Below, piece after piece: positions 1 to 9,469 of a stretch of 49,966 nt of DNA. Below the pieces are notes generated by a model. That model saw nothing but the letters and a program-made list of their open reading frames with translations, did not search any database and had not been told where the DNA came from. Each line of letters opens with the position of its first letter. Position 1 is the stretch's first letter. The translations under genes and the position numbers were made by a program. The DNA is from Paenibacillus alkaliterrae (GTDB taxonomy: Bacteria; Bacillota; Bacilli; Paenibacillales; Paenibacillaceae): the NCBI RefSeq assembly GCF_021532375.1, contig NZ_JAKGAP010000052.1:1-49966 (forward strand), given 5' to 3'.

Positions 1-374
1 AAAAAAAACGACCCTCTCATCCTTGTCCCATCTCTCCTCTCTTCCTAGCCTTAATACTAAGATGACTGACGGATCTGGTTGCTGCGGATCCTTCAATAGC
101 AAAATAGTAATACAAGAATGAGCAATAGAGCAATCATCAATTTCAGAATATGACCGTTTGACTACGGATTTGTACGGATAAATACGAATAAGACTGTGGT
201 TCTAACTGAATTAAGATGATTATAATCAGCTTTATTCGGTTGAATTAAACCATCATTTGTCGATTTAGACAGTATTATAATAGTATTCAAATAAGATTGT
301 TATTTTATTTGACTAGTATTATAAAAGAGTCTACAATCTTGGTAGGTTGATAGAATATATTGGGAGGAACGACT
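1..374. promoter_or_regulatory. AT-rich upstream region of the parM-like gene, candidate centromere and promoter
   Basis: No gene is seen here. Between about 161 and 189 the motif TACGGAT or a close variant occurs repeatedly (ACTACGGAT, TGTACGGATA, AATACGAATA), with an inverted version near 232. The sequence AGTATTATA occurs at 271-279 and again at 315-323, and each copy looks like a -10 box in an AT-rich context. ParMR systems commonly have their centromere repeats and autoregulated promoter directly upstream of parM, so this is the natural place for parC. That role is inferred from position; the repeats are visible but short and imperfect. Confidence 0.4.
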
Positions 375-1676
375 ATGAAACTTGAATTAGTTGTAGGCAA
401 CGATATTGGGAATAGTGAACAGTCAATTTACATTGATGGAAAGTTGATACGGCAACCAAACGTATATGCTGGAGCTGTATCTATCCCATGGACGGACGAC
501 GATACGGATGTTCCAAAGAACCTCAAAAACATTTATGACAACTTGGTTGTTTCGATCATCTCATCCGCTGTCCCTACGGGTACATACCTCATTGGCCGAC
601 ATGCGTTGAAGACGGTGGGGGAAAATGTTACGAGCCTTTACGTCAAGGGAAACAACGCAAAATCGGATCAAATGATCCCATACATAAACACGCTCGGAAC
701 AATTGCTGCTCGAGCTGTTGAAGTAGCTTATGAGAGAGGTTCCTTGCCTGATTCCATTACGGTAAATAGCGATCAAGCAATTGCGATGCCGGTTAAACAG
801 CACACCCCTAGAAATGTAGAAACACTTCAAAGTAAATTTATGAGCGGTAGTCATAACGTGACCGTGCATCTAGGATTGACTAAAAAAGTGGATGTGAAGA
901 TTGAATTTGATTATGTACAAGTCTTGCAAGAGGGTACCCCACCTGTCTTTGCATTGCAGATGGATCGTGAAAGCAACTGGAGAACCGGTAGTTACGAGAA
1001 GCCCCAATTAGCTGCTAAAGCCAAAGATAAAGGTAAAAATGTTGATCTATTTGAAGAATTCGCTATCGAGTACAAACTTGGTGATATCGATGGAAGCTAC
1101 CTGGACGGTAAGAACATACTTCATGTCGATCTCGGCGATGGCACTACCGATTTCCCGTTTACACGTGGTGATGCAGTAGATAAGGACTTTTGCCATGGTG
1201 TAAACCACGGAGTTGGTCACGCTATTGTAGAAGCTGTAGATGATTTGCTCGTTTTGGCGCCTTATGCCTTTAACTCCATTTCACGCCAACAGTATAGCGA
1301 TATTTTGATTAGTGAATTCTCCGATCGCAAACACAAATTCCTGCAAGAAGCAAAACAGGCATTTAGACCGCACTTGGACAATCAAGTAAATCAAATTATG
1401 CAGCATATTAGCGATCAAGTATTGAAAATTGGTGCAAATGAGATTGATATTATTGCCGTCTATGGCGGAGGAAGTATTCTCATGAGAGAAAGCATCCATC
1501 CAAGAATCAAATTGCTGGCGGATAATTCCCGCATTCAACTCTTTTACATTCCTGCGAAATATGCTGTAACCTTAAATGCAGAGGGGTTGGACTGGTTTGT
1601 ACGGAGCTCCCTTTACTCCAAATTAAAGAAAGTTTATAAGGAAACTCATAAAAGGATTGCAGCTGCCGGTGAATAA
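375..1676 (+). CDS. parM: ParM/Alp-family actin-like plasmid segregation ATPase
   Basis: This 433-residue protein is an actin-like ATPase of the ParM/StbA type, which forms filaments that push plasmid copies apart. The actin-fold signatures are visible in order: the phosphate-1 loop GNDIGNSE near residues 8-15, the phosphate-2 loop DLGDGTTD near 252-259, and the adenosine motif YGGGS near 364-368. I chose the ATG at 375 because GGGAGGA sits at 362-368 at good spacing; a TTG at 360 would overlap that ribosome binding site. The next gene encodes a ParR-like partner 37 bases downstream, as expected for a parMR operon. It is longer than the classical R1 ParM (about 320 residues), as is common for Gram-positive relatives. 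Exact subfamily (Alp7A, AlfA or another) cannot be settled by eye. Confidence 0.88.
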   Translation: MKLELVVGNDIGNSEQSIYIDGKLIRQPNVYAGAVSIPWTDDDTDVPKNLKNIYDNLVVSIISSAVPTGTYLIGRHALKTVGENVTSLYVKGNNAKSDQMIPYINTLGTIAARAVEVAYERGSLPDSITVNSDQAIAMPVKQHTPRNVETLQSKFMSGSHNVTVHLGLTKKVDVKIEFDYVQVLQEGTPPVFALQMDRESNWRTGSYEKPQLAAKAKDKGKNVDLFEEFAIEYKLGDIDGSYLDGKNILHVDLGDGTTDFPFTRGDAVDKDFCHGVNHGVGHAIVEAVDDLLVLAPYAFNSISRQQYSDILISEFSDRKHKFLQEAKQAFRPHLDNQVNQIMQHISDQVLKIGANEIDIIAVYGGGSILMRESIHPRIKLLADNSRIQLFYIPAKYAVTLNAEGLDWFVRSSLYSKLKKVYKETHKRIAAAGE

Positions 1677-1713
1677 TTGTGAAGAAAAATACGAGTCCTG
1701 GGGGTGAAACAGC

Positions 1714-2226
1714 TTGAAACCGACTGATGCGGTACCCGGTAAACCGTATGTATTAAAAATGAAAAGAGATGAAGATCCCCTCATATTCCAATGGCTCAAT
1801 ATGCAAGGAATATATAGTGATTCGATTCGGTATTTGATCGAAAAAGAGATTGCGGAAAACGGATTACGCAATCTCCAACACTTCATCCCGAGTAAACGTA
1901 ATATTCAAGCGATGAAAGAACAAATACATTTCGGATCCGCACTTTCAACACCGTCAAATTATTCAGAGCGAACTAACTTCTCTAATCATGAAGCTGCCCC
2001 ATTTTTCTCAGCTTCTGCAGAAGCGGATATAAGTCGGAATACTATCAACAAAAGCTCGCAAGAAAGCGAACAAATGCACGTGAACAGGGATAATTTTAAA
2101 AATATGGTGGAAAGCAACCACGCAATCGAAAAAGATTCAAATATTCCAAATCCTGAATCCGAACCAATAATGCCTAGAAAAGCCGGTAAAAATTTTGGTG
2201 ATGATGTAGTCGATTCTTATAGATAA
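1714..2226 (+). CDS. ParR-like DNA-binding adaptor of the ParM system
   Basis: The 170-residue product has a short N-terminal segment (VLKMKRDEDPLIFQWLNMQG) followed by a helix-rich stretch up to about residue 50, consistent with a ribbon-helix-helix DNA-binding domain. The remainder is polar, low-complexity and probably disordered. It starts with TTG at 1714, preceded by GGGGGTG at 1699-1706. It directly follows the actin-like gene, which is the usual position of the centromere-binding adaptor that links plasmid DNA to the filament. The assignment rests on position, size and the ribbon-helix-helix look of the N-terminus; there is no strong sequence signature. It ends shortly before a terminator, so the pair forms a two-gene operon. 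Confidence 0.6.
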   Translation: MKPTDAVPGKPYVLKMKRDEDPLIFQWLNMQGIYSDSIRYLIEKEIAENGLRNLQHFIPSKRNIQAMKEQIHFGSALSTPSNYSERTNFSNHEAAPFFSASAEADISRNTINKSSQESEQMHVNRDNFKNMVESNHAIEKDSNIPNPESEPIMPRKAGKNFGDDVVDSYR

Positions 2227-2318
2227 TTCCGGAGTTAATCCTGTTTGAGAGCACGCAAAAGTAGTGTTTTGTTGGATATAAACAAAAAAATATGGTCAAT
2301 TATGACTCCTTATATTTG

Positions 2319-2362
2319 AAACGAGCCTTGGAAGCGATTCTATAGGCTCGTTTTTCTTTTTT
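2319..2362 (+). terminator. Rho-independent terminator of the parM-parR operon
   Basis: The stem AAACGAGCC (2319-2327) pairs with GGCTCGTTT (2344-2352) and is followed by a T-rich run TTTTTCTTTTTT. It closes the two-gene segregation operon. Confidence 0.85.
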
Positions 2363-2689
2363 GTTCTTGTACTGAAAAATAGACTTTTGCAGCAGTCTCC
2401 TTATAAGGGCTTTATCTGCATTTTGTCCCCCCTCCCCTTTCGTTATCATCTGTTAGGCGAAGGACGTCTCTGTTAGACTGCATACGTGCAAAATCAGGTA
2501 TATTTTTTTTTGAAGATGGTAACTTTTTTCCCTGTCTTGAGTGATAAGAGAATTCTATTGCAATCAGTATTACGATGATGAATGCGGTGTCTCTGCATAT
2601 ATAAGCTTCTTCGCTCTTATGAATGTTTAAAGTCAGATTGAACCGTCAAAACTGGATTTAAAAGAATCAGTTGAGGACGGTGTTTTCAT
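2363..2689. other. Non-coding stretch before the insertion sequence
   Basis: No gene, RNA or clear repeat is recognised. The left end of the ISL3-type insertion sequence must lie in the last part of this stretch, but I could not match an inverted repeat to the sequence downstream of 3920. Confidence 0.4.
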
Positions 2690-3920
2690 ATGTTTGCTGC
2701 TAAAATCGATGGATTCGAGGAGTTATTGCATATCCCGGAACCGTGGTACATTGACCAAGTTGAATTCAATGTGGAAGCGAAGCAATTAGACGTCTATGTC
2801 AAGTTCCGTAAGCGCGCGCTGTTTCCTTGCTCGGATTTCGGAGCGCCAGACCAACCGGTAAAAGATATTGCAGCAAAGGACCGCACATGGCGGCATCTGA
2901 ATTTTTCGAGTATCCCTGTTATGTCCACGCCGAGTTGCCTCGTACCAACTGTGGGCAGTGTAACAGAATGATGCGGGTTAACGTTCCATGGGCGTTAGAC
3001 AAACCGAAGCACTACTTCACACTTCACTTCGATGCACTCGTCATCGCACTGGCCAAGGATATGCCAATGAATGCCGTCAGTCGCTTTGTAGACGAGCACG
3101 ACACACGCCTATGGCGGATTCTCCATTACTACGTCGATAACGCGATTGCCGCACAGGATCTGTCATACGTGACGAAGATTAATACGGACGAAACGTCAGC
3201 CAAACGCGGACATAACTTCATCACCATCTTCATGGATCCGGAGCAGAAGAACGTCACATTTGCGTGACCAAGGGCAAGGACTCCGGCACATGGAACGAAT
3301 GCAAAATGCAACTCGAAACCCATGGTGGTAAAGCAGAGAATATTACCGAAGTCTGCATGGATATGTCCCCCGCCTTTATCAAAGGCGCGAAAGATAACTT
3401 CCCGAAAGCATCCATTACCTTTGATAAGTTTCATGTCATTCAGGCAGCCAACGAAGCCGTTGATGAAGTCCGCCGCACTGAACGGAAGAGCTGTGCTGAA
3501 CTGAAAGATACACGTTATATGTGGCTAAAGAATCCGGAAAACCTGACGGCAGCTCAACAAGAAACGATGGCGAAACTGAAGGACTGTGATTTAGACACAG
3601 CCAAAGCATACCGTATGCGTCTCATTCTGCAAGAGATCTACCGTTATCCTGCGGCGATCGCACCGATGGTGCTTAAAGACTGGATTGGGTGGGGACTGCG
3701 TTGCCAGTTGGCTCCTATGGTCGATGTCGCCAAGATGCTGCAAAATCATTACGATGGCGTTGTTCGCTGGTTCTCATCAAAACTAACCAATGGTCTGCTG
3801 GAGGGCGTAAATAGCTTGTTCCAGGCCGCCAAACGGAAGGCTCGTGGTTACCGCTCCGAGAAAAATATCATCGCCATGGTATACGTTCTGGCGGGTAAAC
3901 TGAACTTCGCCTTGAAATAA
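2690..3920 (+). pseudogene. ISL3-family transposase, broken by two frameshifts
   Basis: The reading passes through three frames: 2690 to about 2908, then to 3266, then 3264 to 3920. Joined, they give about 410 residues, the normal size for an ISL3-family DDE transposase. Family features are an N-terminal zinc-ribbon-like part (FPCSDFGAPDQ, then NCGQC), the WRHLNF...VPWA segment, a first catalytic Asp in NTDET, a second in CMDMSPAF, and the final Glu in NGLLEGVNSLFQAAKRKARG. The first break is at a run of five T (near 2908) and the second at GCGTGACC (near 3262); both are repaired by re-reading one base, so each looks like a single-base loss. Active transposase is not expected unless the breaks are sequencing errors. 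Terminal inverted repeats were not located. Confidence 0.88.
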
Positions 3921-3966
3921 GAAAAGAACTGGCTACAGCTTGGAGCCACGCATCGCTCGCACCTGA

Positions 3967-4069
3967 ACCAATTCCCTTGTCCAGCAACCAGTCTGCCCAT
4001 TTGCTGACATGTTTATGCTGCTACAGATGGTGAACGCAGAGCGAAGCATCTATACCAATTCCCTTGTCC
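3967..4069. repeat. Pair of 16-base direct repeats downstream of the ISL3 remnant
   Basis: ACCAATTCCCTTGTCC occurs at 3967-3982 and again at 4054-4069, separated by about 70 bases. The position just beyond the transposase suggests either element-end debris or a duplicated junction. No function is evident. Confidence 0.6.
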
Positions 4070-4088
4070 GATTTTCAAAGATTTACTG

Positions 4089-4373
4089 ATGGTTGATAGA
4101 GCGATTTTTGCTCATAATATCGCTAGTGGCGAAGAGCCATATATAAACGATGCCGCTACTGATCCAGATATGGTCAGAAAGCAGATCAATCGACAGATGG
4201 GTGTCTTTGATGCCGCAATGGTAATGCCAACAGGCTTGGCATCATCATCTTCGACTCTTCGCACGTGGGTTCGCGACTTTTGTTATACATTGAAAGCATC
4301 ACGAACAGCCAGAAGCCCTACAGATTCTGTGTCGAAGCATCAACACGTTAATTTATATTATTGCCAAATTTGA
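4089..4373 (+). CDS. Short unrecognised open frame, possibly a gene fragment
   Basis: A 94-residue frame with no family that I recognise. The first half (ATG at 4089, then VDRAIFAHNIASGEEPYIND) has normal protein-like composition, while the last 35 residues are Ser/Thr/Arg-rich and look less coding. There is no good ribosome binding site before the ATG, and the frame is open upstream of it, so it may be the remains of a longer gene cut by the neighbouring insertion sequence or the repeat at 4054. It is reported at low confidence. Confidence 0.25.
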   Translation: MVDRAIFAHNIASGEEPYINDAATDPDMVRKQINRQMGVFDAAMVMPTGLASSSSTLRTWVRDFCYTLKASRTARSPTDSVSKHQHVNLYYCQI

Positions 4374-5245
4374 TAGAATCAATCCCTATTAAATCTATTC
4401 ATTTCCTTTAACATAGAAAGCATCATAATAATATTAAAACGATATTATAATATTATTTGTATGCTACGTAAATCGATATGGAATGAATAGCTGCCATTTC
4501 CTCCTCACCTTTCTATTCGTCGATGGCTGTCGGGAGATTTAAGAGATTACTTATTTTGTTCACTTCTTTCAGTGTCTATGTAACCGTTAAATCGAAGATT
4601 GTTCAGAGGATCTTTTGTTAACACATAAACCCTTATAAATCAGTGTATTAACAGTGTTAACAGAGTTAACAAACCGGAGCGTGCATTGCTTTAATCGCTT
4701 GCCGGCCGTTGCCGCCGTTTGAGTGGCGCCTGAAGCTTTTATAAATCATTTTGAGCTTGAACGTCCATGAACCGCTCTTCCACCATCCTGATGTTCTAGC
4801 TTACCGAACCTATCCTTATCGCTGGCTGTATGCACTACGATTCGGATGAAGCAATCATCGTCTTTGGAGATAGACCAACAGCTGAATAAAACCTAGTTAA
4901 TCAGCCTTACTCATTAGTGGATTAATACGGATATATCCGGTTATATGCGGTTTTATATGAATCATTATAATAAAGGATGAATACTATTAAAATACGATAC
5001 ACATCTAATAAAGATATCATTAGGATGGTTCAACTGAATAAAAGATGGTTATTCGTTGTTATTCATGATAAAATTTATTCGTATTAATTCGAATATAAAC
5101 GGTTATATACGGTTTAGTGCCGAATTTAATCGGATAAAAAATAAAGTGAATAACTATGGATTAACTCTTTTTATTCATTCTAGACTCTAGTAAAATAGCC
5201 TTATAGAGTATTTCCGGAATTTCTTGTAAGGAGAGGGTGCTTCAT
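4374..5245. other. 870-base AT-rich non-coding region with repeats, candidate replication or regulatory locus
   Basis: No coding frame is supported. The region holds the GTTAAC repeat cluster at 4616-4671 (annotated separately) and, at 4915-5160, AT-rich sequence with repeated pieces such as TACGGATA, CGGTTATATGCGGTTTTATA and CGGTTATATACGGTTTA, plus TTATTCGT and ATTCGAAT. Similar TACGGATAAATACGAATAA sequence occurs upstream of the parM-like gene at 171-190. Such regions on plasmids often hold origins, centromeres or binding sites for regulators. A ribosome binding site AAGGAGAGG at 5228-5236 belongs to the next gene. Confidence 0.45.
4616..4671. repeat. GTTAAC repeat cluster, inverted copy of the one near 39.83 kb
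   Basis: The segment contains TGTTAACA at both ends and GTGTTAAC inside. Its reverse complement matches 39831-39878 with only about four differences over 48 bases, including an identical 18-base core TGATTTATAAGGGTTTAT (reverse strand of 4625-4642; forward strand 39852-39869). Both copies lie upstream of genes for coiled-coil proteins. Binding site, operator or origin iterons are all possible. Confidence 0.75.
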
Positions 5246-6244
5246 ATGAACGATCAACCTGTAGTTATGACAAAAGAAGAGTTAGAAGAGGTAAGACGTG
5301 ATGAAATGAGAGAGATATTAATCAAAGCATTCGACGGGAATTCAATGCTGTACGAAATTTATAAAAAACGCGGCTGGTTGGAGCGTCTATTTACAGAACG
5401 AATTCTTTCAATGGATAAAGATGCTCTTTACATATCAAATCAAGTAGCTGAGATTATTGAAACAGAACCGCATGTTGTGAAGAACAAGAGGCGTGTTTTA
5501 CTTGAGTACATCAATCCAGTTGAATACGGAGAAGGTAATGCAAAAACATATAAACATAATTATATTTCCGTTTTTAAGATGAAAATGATTCATGGTTTGA
5601 CCGGCGAAGCATCAGAGTTTACGTTGCCGCAGCTCAAAGAGCTCATAAGTGGTCAAACTAGCCTATCAAAAACCAATAAAACTCAAGATCAGGATAATGA
5701 AATTCTTATTCGTTTAATGAGAAAAATGGAACAGTTTGAGCAGTTCCAAGGTATGGTTGAAAGTGGCGAGTTTTTTGAAGAAATTGAAAAGCGTCTAACA
5801 AAAGCCACGGAACGCCTTATGGAATCAAATCAGGATATAAATGAATTGAACATTAAAATAGCTGAACTTTATGAAAAAATTATTTCTCCTGAAGTATCGA
5901 TCAGTGAAAAGGAATCTCTTCAAAGCGAATTTGCAAAATTAGCAGACAAACACCCAACTCATGCGTTTACTATAAATATGTATTCAAATGCCGCTGAGGA
6001 TCGCATAACAAGGTTCAAACAAGCGGAGAGGGAACTTCAAGTACAAACCATCAAAGAAGCGGTCCTGAGCTGCTATGAGGCCTTTGAAGCGGCTAAAGAT
6101 GATTCGGAACGAGAGGGGATCCGTATCCAACTTCAGAAATTAGCAAATGATAATCATGATTTAAACTATGACATACGTTTTTGGTTATCGACAGCTGGCA
6201 AAGAGAGGAAGAAAAAAGGATTCTGGTCCTTTTTAAATCGATAG
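5246..6244 (+). CDS. Unrecognised coiled-coil protein downstream of the GTTAAC repeat region
   Basis: The 332-residue product begins at ATG 5246, with AAGGAGAGG at 5228-5236; the GTG at 5237 touches that site and is rejected. It is highly charged. Residues 1-60 are helical and basic/acidic (MTKEELEEVRRDEMREILIK), the centre has a conserved-looking aromatic segment, and residues about 155-215 and 245-300 look like coiled coils. The C-terminus ends in a basic patch KERKKKGFWSFLNR that could touch membrane or DNA. I do not recognise a family. Its position behind a GTTAAC repeat cluster that recurs upstream of another coiled-coil gene (39917) suggests a role in plasmid maintenance or regulation, by inference only. 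Confidence 0.75.
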   Translation: MNDQPVVMTKEELEEVRRDEMREILIKAFDGNSMLYEIYKKRGWLERLFTERILSMDKDALYISNQVAEIIETEPHVVKNKRRVLLEYINPVEYGEGNAKTYKHNYISVFKMKMIHGLTGEASEFTLPQLKELISGQTSLSKTNKTQDQDNEILIRLMRKMEQFEQFQGMVESGEFFEEIEKRLTKATERLMESNQDINELNIKIAELYEKIISPEVSISEKESLQSEFAKLADKHPTHAFTINMYSNAAEDRITRFKQAERELQVQTIKEAVLSCYEAFEAAKDDSEREGIRIQLQKLANDNHDLNYDIRFWLSTAGKERKKKGFWSFLNR

Positions 6245-6259
6245 AGCACCAAAGTGAAA

Positions 6260-6303
6260 AAGCCTCTAATTGACAGTTAATAAACACTGCCAATCAGAGG
6301 CTT
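6260..6303. terminator. Long hairpin after the coiled-coil gene
   Basis: AAGCCTCT (6260-6267) pairs with AGAGGCTT (6296-6303), and the inner ATTGACAGT pairs with ACTGCCAAT with one mismatch. The T run is on the minus strand side (AGGCTTTTTCAC when read in reverse), so it is better as a minus-strand terminator, although the stem alone may end the plus-strand transcript. Confidence 0.55.
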
Positions 6304-6332
6304 AATTTACATAGCAAAGAAACCTATGACTG

Positions 6333-6357
6333 TAATATACTAATATATATATTAATA
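6333..6357. promoter_or_regulatory. AT-rich operator-like site 1, upstream of the coupling-protein gene
   Basis: The site contains TAATATACTAATATATATAT followed by TAATA. It shares the half-site ACTAATATA / TATATTAGT with five other sites in the window. It lies 28 bases before the TTG start at 6385, where a promoter -10 region or operator would be expected. Confidence 0.55.
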
Positions 6358-6384
6358 AACATACAACTATGGGGGTGGTCCACT

Positions 6385-8874
6385 TTGAAGTACGCAGGCA
6401 TGGTGTTAGGTGGAATATTGTCGGCAATAGGGCACATGGTAGCTTTTATATTTAAAAATGTATTCATAGCGATTCGAAGGTTCTCTATGGATCCGGCGAA
6501 CAAGAATGCGATATGGAACCTGCAGGCATTTTCAATGTTATGTGTTTTGATTCTTCTCTTCTTGTGGCTAGTAGGTCGGTATCAGGATATTATCTTTGGT
6601 TTAAAAGATCCAGTATTTTTAAGGGCGATTCCTTTATTGTTGCCGTGCTTCCTGGGGCATATGATTTATTCATCTCCTGCACTTTTCAAAAACTCTTACT
6701 CCAAGCCAATCATTCAAACATTCCTAAATGCTTTTAGTATACTCGCTTTGGGACAAATCCTTATGCGATTTATTCCAGTAACATACGGTGTTCCACTGGC
6801 ATTCGTGTTACTTTTAGGAACTGTCGCACTCACTTTATACTACACACTTCATTTGAGTATTAAGAACACTGTATGGAATAAACTAAATAAAGTGGTTGAA
6901 GAAGTAGAAAGCCAAGAAGCCGGTATTGGCAATGGGACAGTTGCGCTCCAAAATAATTCGAACACAGCAAATTTATCCGATCTTGAGACAGTCGATTTGA
7001 ATGAAAAAGGCTGCCTATCGCACCTACGGTATTATTCTGAGGAATGTAAACTTGAACTTTTCCAAACTGTACCGACTAAGGAAAGGCAAAGTGAACTCGT
7101 GGTATTAAACCGGACAGACCGGGCGCAGCATGCTCAGATTATCGGGGGAACTGGAGCAGGTAAAACCCTCTTGGCAACAAATCTAATATCGCAGGACTTG
7201 TTGAACGATTATATTGGTTCAACCATTATTGAACCGAAGGGATCACTGATCAATCGTTTATCAAATTTCATGGAGAGGACAGGCAGACCATTCCGCCGGC
7301 TTGATCCAGAATATGAATTTTCCGACTGTTTAAATCCGTTATACGTTCCCGAGAAAGAGGATATTGAACCTATGATCGAAGCAAACGTATCGGCTTTTCA
7401 TGGATACCTGGGACCAGATGCCGTTCAATACTTTAAATCTCGTGCCACAAACCTGTTGAGGGTTGGAATTAAAGCTTTGAAACTTGCTTACGGCAATGAT
7501 GTTACTTATAACGAGCTGGATCGTTTGGTTCAACCGATAAATGATGATTATCGCGCAGAAGTCCTTTCTGAATTAAGAGGACAAGAAAACTTGGTCCCGC
7601 TGCTTATCGAATATACAAGGAACATGGCTGGATCTCAAAAAACGCAAGAGCACGCGATGCAGACTTACTCAAATCTGTATGATTATCTGAGTGAATTGAC
7701 GGCCAATAGGCACATCCAGAAAATCTTTTGTGGACCATCCACCTTCAATATTGATGATGCCTTGAAAAACGGTGAAGTTGTACTGGTAAATGGTGCTTAT
7801 GGTACGCTTCAGACGCTTACTTATACCGTCGGGCGACTGTATCTGAATCTGCTCCGGGCGAGTACCTTTAGACGTAACCTGAAGGAGAAGGTAAGGCCGC
7901 ATCAATTGACTGTCGATGAGATCGAAATGTTTGCGGATGAAGAATTTTCAACATTCATGGAAATGGCCCGTGAGTTTGAAGTATTTGTAAATGTAATTCA
8001 CCAGGGCAACGTACAGCTGGATGATGTAAGCGAAAGACTTGGAACGATGGTTAAGCAGAATGCTGTTCAAAAATTTATCCTTGCTGGCTTAGATGTTGAG
8101 GATGCCCAATATTACGCTGATATGATCGGTGAGGACTACAAAATCGGTCAAAGTACAGGTACAGATGAAATGGAAGCAACGGGATTCAAAACTCAACTGA
8201 AGGAAGAGAAAAGATATACAGTATTACCGAAAGAGATTTTGAATTTGAAAGGTTACAATCCGGAGACCGGCGAGTATGGAGAATGCTTATTCCGTGGTGT
8301 TCATAATAACGTCCGCCAAGATCCGGTAATTGGAATTGTTTTGCCGTTATCGAGAAGGCTATTTTCGCCATTGACAACAGAGAGTGCGGAAGTTATCGAG
8401 CTCGTAGGGGAGACGGGTGAAGATGTGGATCCGGGTAACGAGGATGGCAATTCCATTGATAACCACCAATTAGTCGTCCAGGAAAAAAAAGATATTTTAA
8501 CTCAAGTTAAACAGAAAGCTAAAGAAAGGAGGGAGCAGAAAAATGGAGGGAAGTCGAAGCCTGTAGGAAATGTTGCTGTAGCCGAGAAAGAAACAAGCAC
8601 GAAGGAGCAAGAGGAAGATAGAGGGATACCAGTTCGACGTAGTTCTGTTTGGGACAAGCCAGCCGAAGCAACAGAGTCGGCGATTGATTCGGTGATTGAA
8701 CCCGAAAAAGAAGTTATAAAAGAAATAATTCCCGAAGCCGAAGAGGCCGGGCATGGTACAAATATTGTGTTTCAGCCAGCAACCGTAGACCAAACAGTTC
8801 AGCAGCTTGCCGAGAGAATGCGCAATGAAGCAAGAGGAGCTCGTGAAAGCAAAGGAACCAGTGAGGCGGAGTAA
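6385..8874 (+). CDS. VirD4/TraG-type coupling ATPase (T4CP)
   Basis: The 829-residue protein belongs to the FtsK/HerA-like coupling protein group that links DNA-relaxase complexes to a transfer channel. Hydrophobic segments fill about residues 45-165 (several membrane helices). Walker A is GGTGAGKT near 255-262 and Walker B is LTVDEIEMF near 508-516, followed by EFEVFVNVIHQG, typical of the TraG/TraD C-terminal recognition part. Residues 680-829 form a charged, probably disordered tail with basic clusters (KERREQKNGGKSK). It starts with TTG at 6385 after GGGGGTGG at 6370-6377. An operator-like site precedes it. No relaxase, VirB4 or VirB6 homologue is seen nearby, so its partner channel is not obvious; the Tad pilus locus 5 kb downstream is the only secretion-like machine in the window. 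Confidence 0.88.
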   Translation: MKYAGMVLGGILSAIGHMVAFIFKNVFIAIRRFSMDPANKNAIWNLQAFSMLCVLILLFLWLVGRYQDIIFGLKDPVFLRAIPLLLPCFLGHMIYSSPALFKNSYSKPIIQTFLNAFSILALGQILMRFIPVTYGVPLAFVLLLGTVALTLYYTLHLSIKNTVWNKLNKVVEEVESQEAGIGNGTVALQNNSNTANLSDLETVDLNEKGCLSHLRYYSEECKLELFQTVPTKERQSELVVLNRTDRAQHAQIIGGTGAGKTLLATNLISQDLLNDYIGSTIIEPKGSLINRLSNFMERTGRPFRRLDPEYEFSDCLNPLYVPEKEDIEPMIEANVSAFHGYLGPDAVQYFKSRATNLLRVGIKALKLAYGNDVTYNELDRLVQPINDDYRAEVLSELRGQENLVPLLIEYTRNMAGSQKTQEHAMQTYSNLYDYLSELTANRHIQKIFCGPSTFNIDDALKNGEVVLVNGAYGTLQTLTYTVGRLYLNLLRASTFRRNLKEKVRPHQLTVDEIEMFADEEFSTFMEMAREFEVFVNVIHQGNVQLDDVSERLGTMVKQNAVQKFILAGLDVEDAQYYADMIGEDYKIGQSTGTDEMEATGFKTQLKEEKRYTVLPKEILNLKGYNPETGEYGECLFRGVHNNVRQDPVIGIVLPLSRRLFSPLTTESAEVIELVGETGEDVDPGNEDGNSIDNHQLVVQEKKDILTQVKQKAKERREQKNGGKSKPVGNVAVAEKETSTKEQEEDRGIPVRRSSVWDKPAEATESAIDSVIEPEKEVIKEIIPEAEEAGHGTNIVFQPATVDQTVQQLAERMRNEARGARESKGTSEAE

Positions 8875-8887
8875 AACCCGCCCTAGC

Positions 8888-9199
8888 TTAGTCCCTTTCT
8901 TCTCTTAATTCATGGAACTCGATACTAAATTCTTGATATGCGATACGGCCAAGTGGAGTCAGCGTATAAAGTTTTTGCCTTCCAGATGAAATATAACGAG
9001 CTAATCCAAGAGCTTCAAGCCAACAAACAGCAAAATTTAACTCGCCGCGGCGAACTTGGCTATTCAATGATAAGTCTTCTTTATTCCAATCTCCATTAGA
9101 GAGAGATTTCATAACCAATTTTGCTCCATTTGGAAGCTTTTTAATCATTTCTTTCAGATAAGGTTGTAGTGTTGTATTCAAATCAAACTCGATAGCCAT
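8888..9199 (-). CDS. Small winged-helix-like protein
   Basis: The 103-residue protein is convergent with the coupling-protein gene, with only 13 bases between the two stops. Residues 30-95 look like a winged helix: VRRGELNFAVCWLEALGLAR as a recognition-helix region, followed by a beta wing SSGRQKLYTLTPLGR. The start ATG at 9199 is preceded on the minus strand by a GAAAGGCGCG-type weak ribosome binding site. An operator-like site lies 28 bases upstream of its start, the same element that precedes the coupling gene and the Tad operon, so this protein is one candidate for the autoregulated repressor of that set. Function is inferred; the fold call is by eye. Confidence 0.65.
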   Translation of the reverse strand: MAIEFDLNTTLQPYLKEMIKKLPNGAKLVMKSLSNGDWNKEDLSLNSQVRRGELNFAVCWLEALGLARYISSGRQKLYTLTPLGRIAYQEFSIEFHELREERD

Positions 9200-9226
9200 T
9201 ATGGATCGCGCCTTTCATTATTTATT

Positions 9227-9251
9227 GGTATGTTAATTAGTATACTATCAC
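9227..9251. promoter_or_regulatory. AT-rich operator-like site 2, upstream of the winged-helix gene
   Basis: It reads TATGTTAATTAGTATACTAT on the plus strand; in reverse AGTATACTAATTAACATA. It shares the core TAATTAGTATA with site 6 (34404-34430) and the ACTAATTA half with the others. Confidence 0.5.
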
Positions 9252-9469
9252 ATTTATTAACTTATTAACATATGGGTATTGAAACGAGAAATGCTTATCT
9301 TAGGCGTCTTTTAATGAAAATAGGAGGGTCAAATTTCATAATGAAATGAAAAAAACTGACATTAATTTTTTGGTCAGTTATATCATTTTAACCAAATTTA
9401 CAGGCTTATAAACAAGAATTTAGACTTCAGCGACTAGATGGAAATACTTTATTGAGGGGAAGTTTAAGT
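9252..9469. other. Non-coding AT-rich region
   Basis: The region between the operator-like site and the frameshifted small gene holds no supported coding frame. CATTTATTAACTTATTAACAT at 9251-9271 is AT-rich, and GAGGGGAAG near 9454 serves as a ribosome binding site for the next frame. Confidence 0.4.

Noticed and set aside
561..869. Minus-strand frame within the parM gene
   Set aside because: It is a shadow of a well-supported gene and has no ribosome binding site.
2690..3920. Programmed frameshifting in the transposase, as known for some insertion sequences
   Set aside because: ISL3-family transposases are normally made from one frame, and two separate breaks at non-canonical slippery sites fit indels better.
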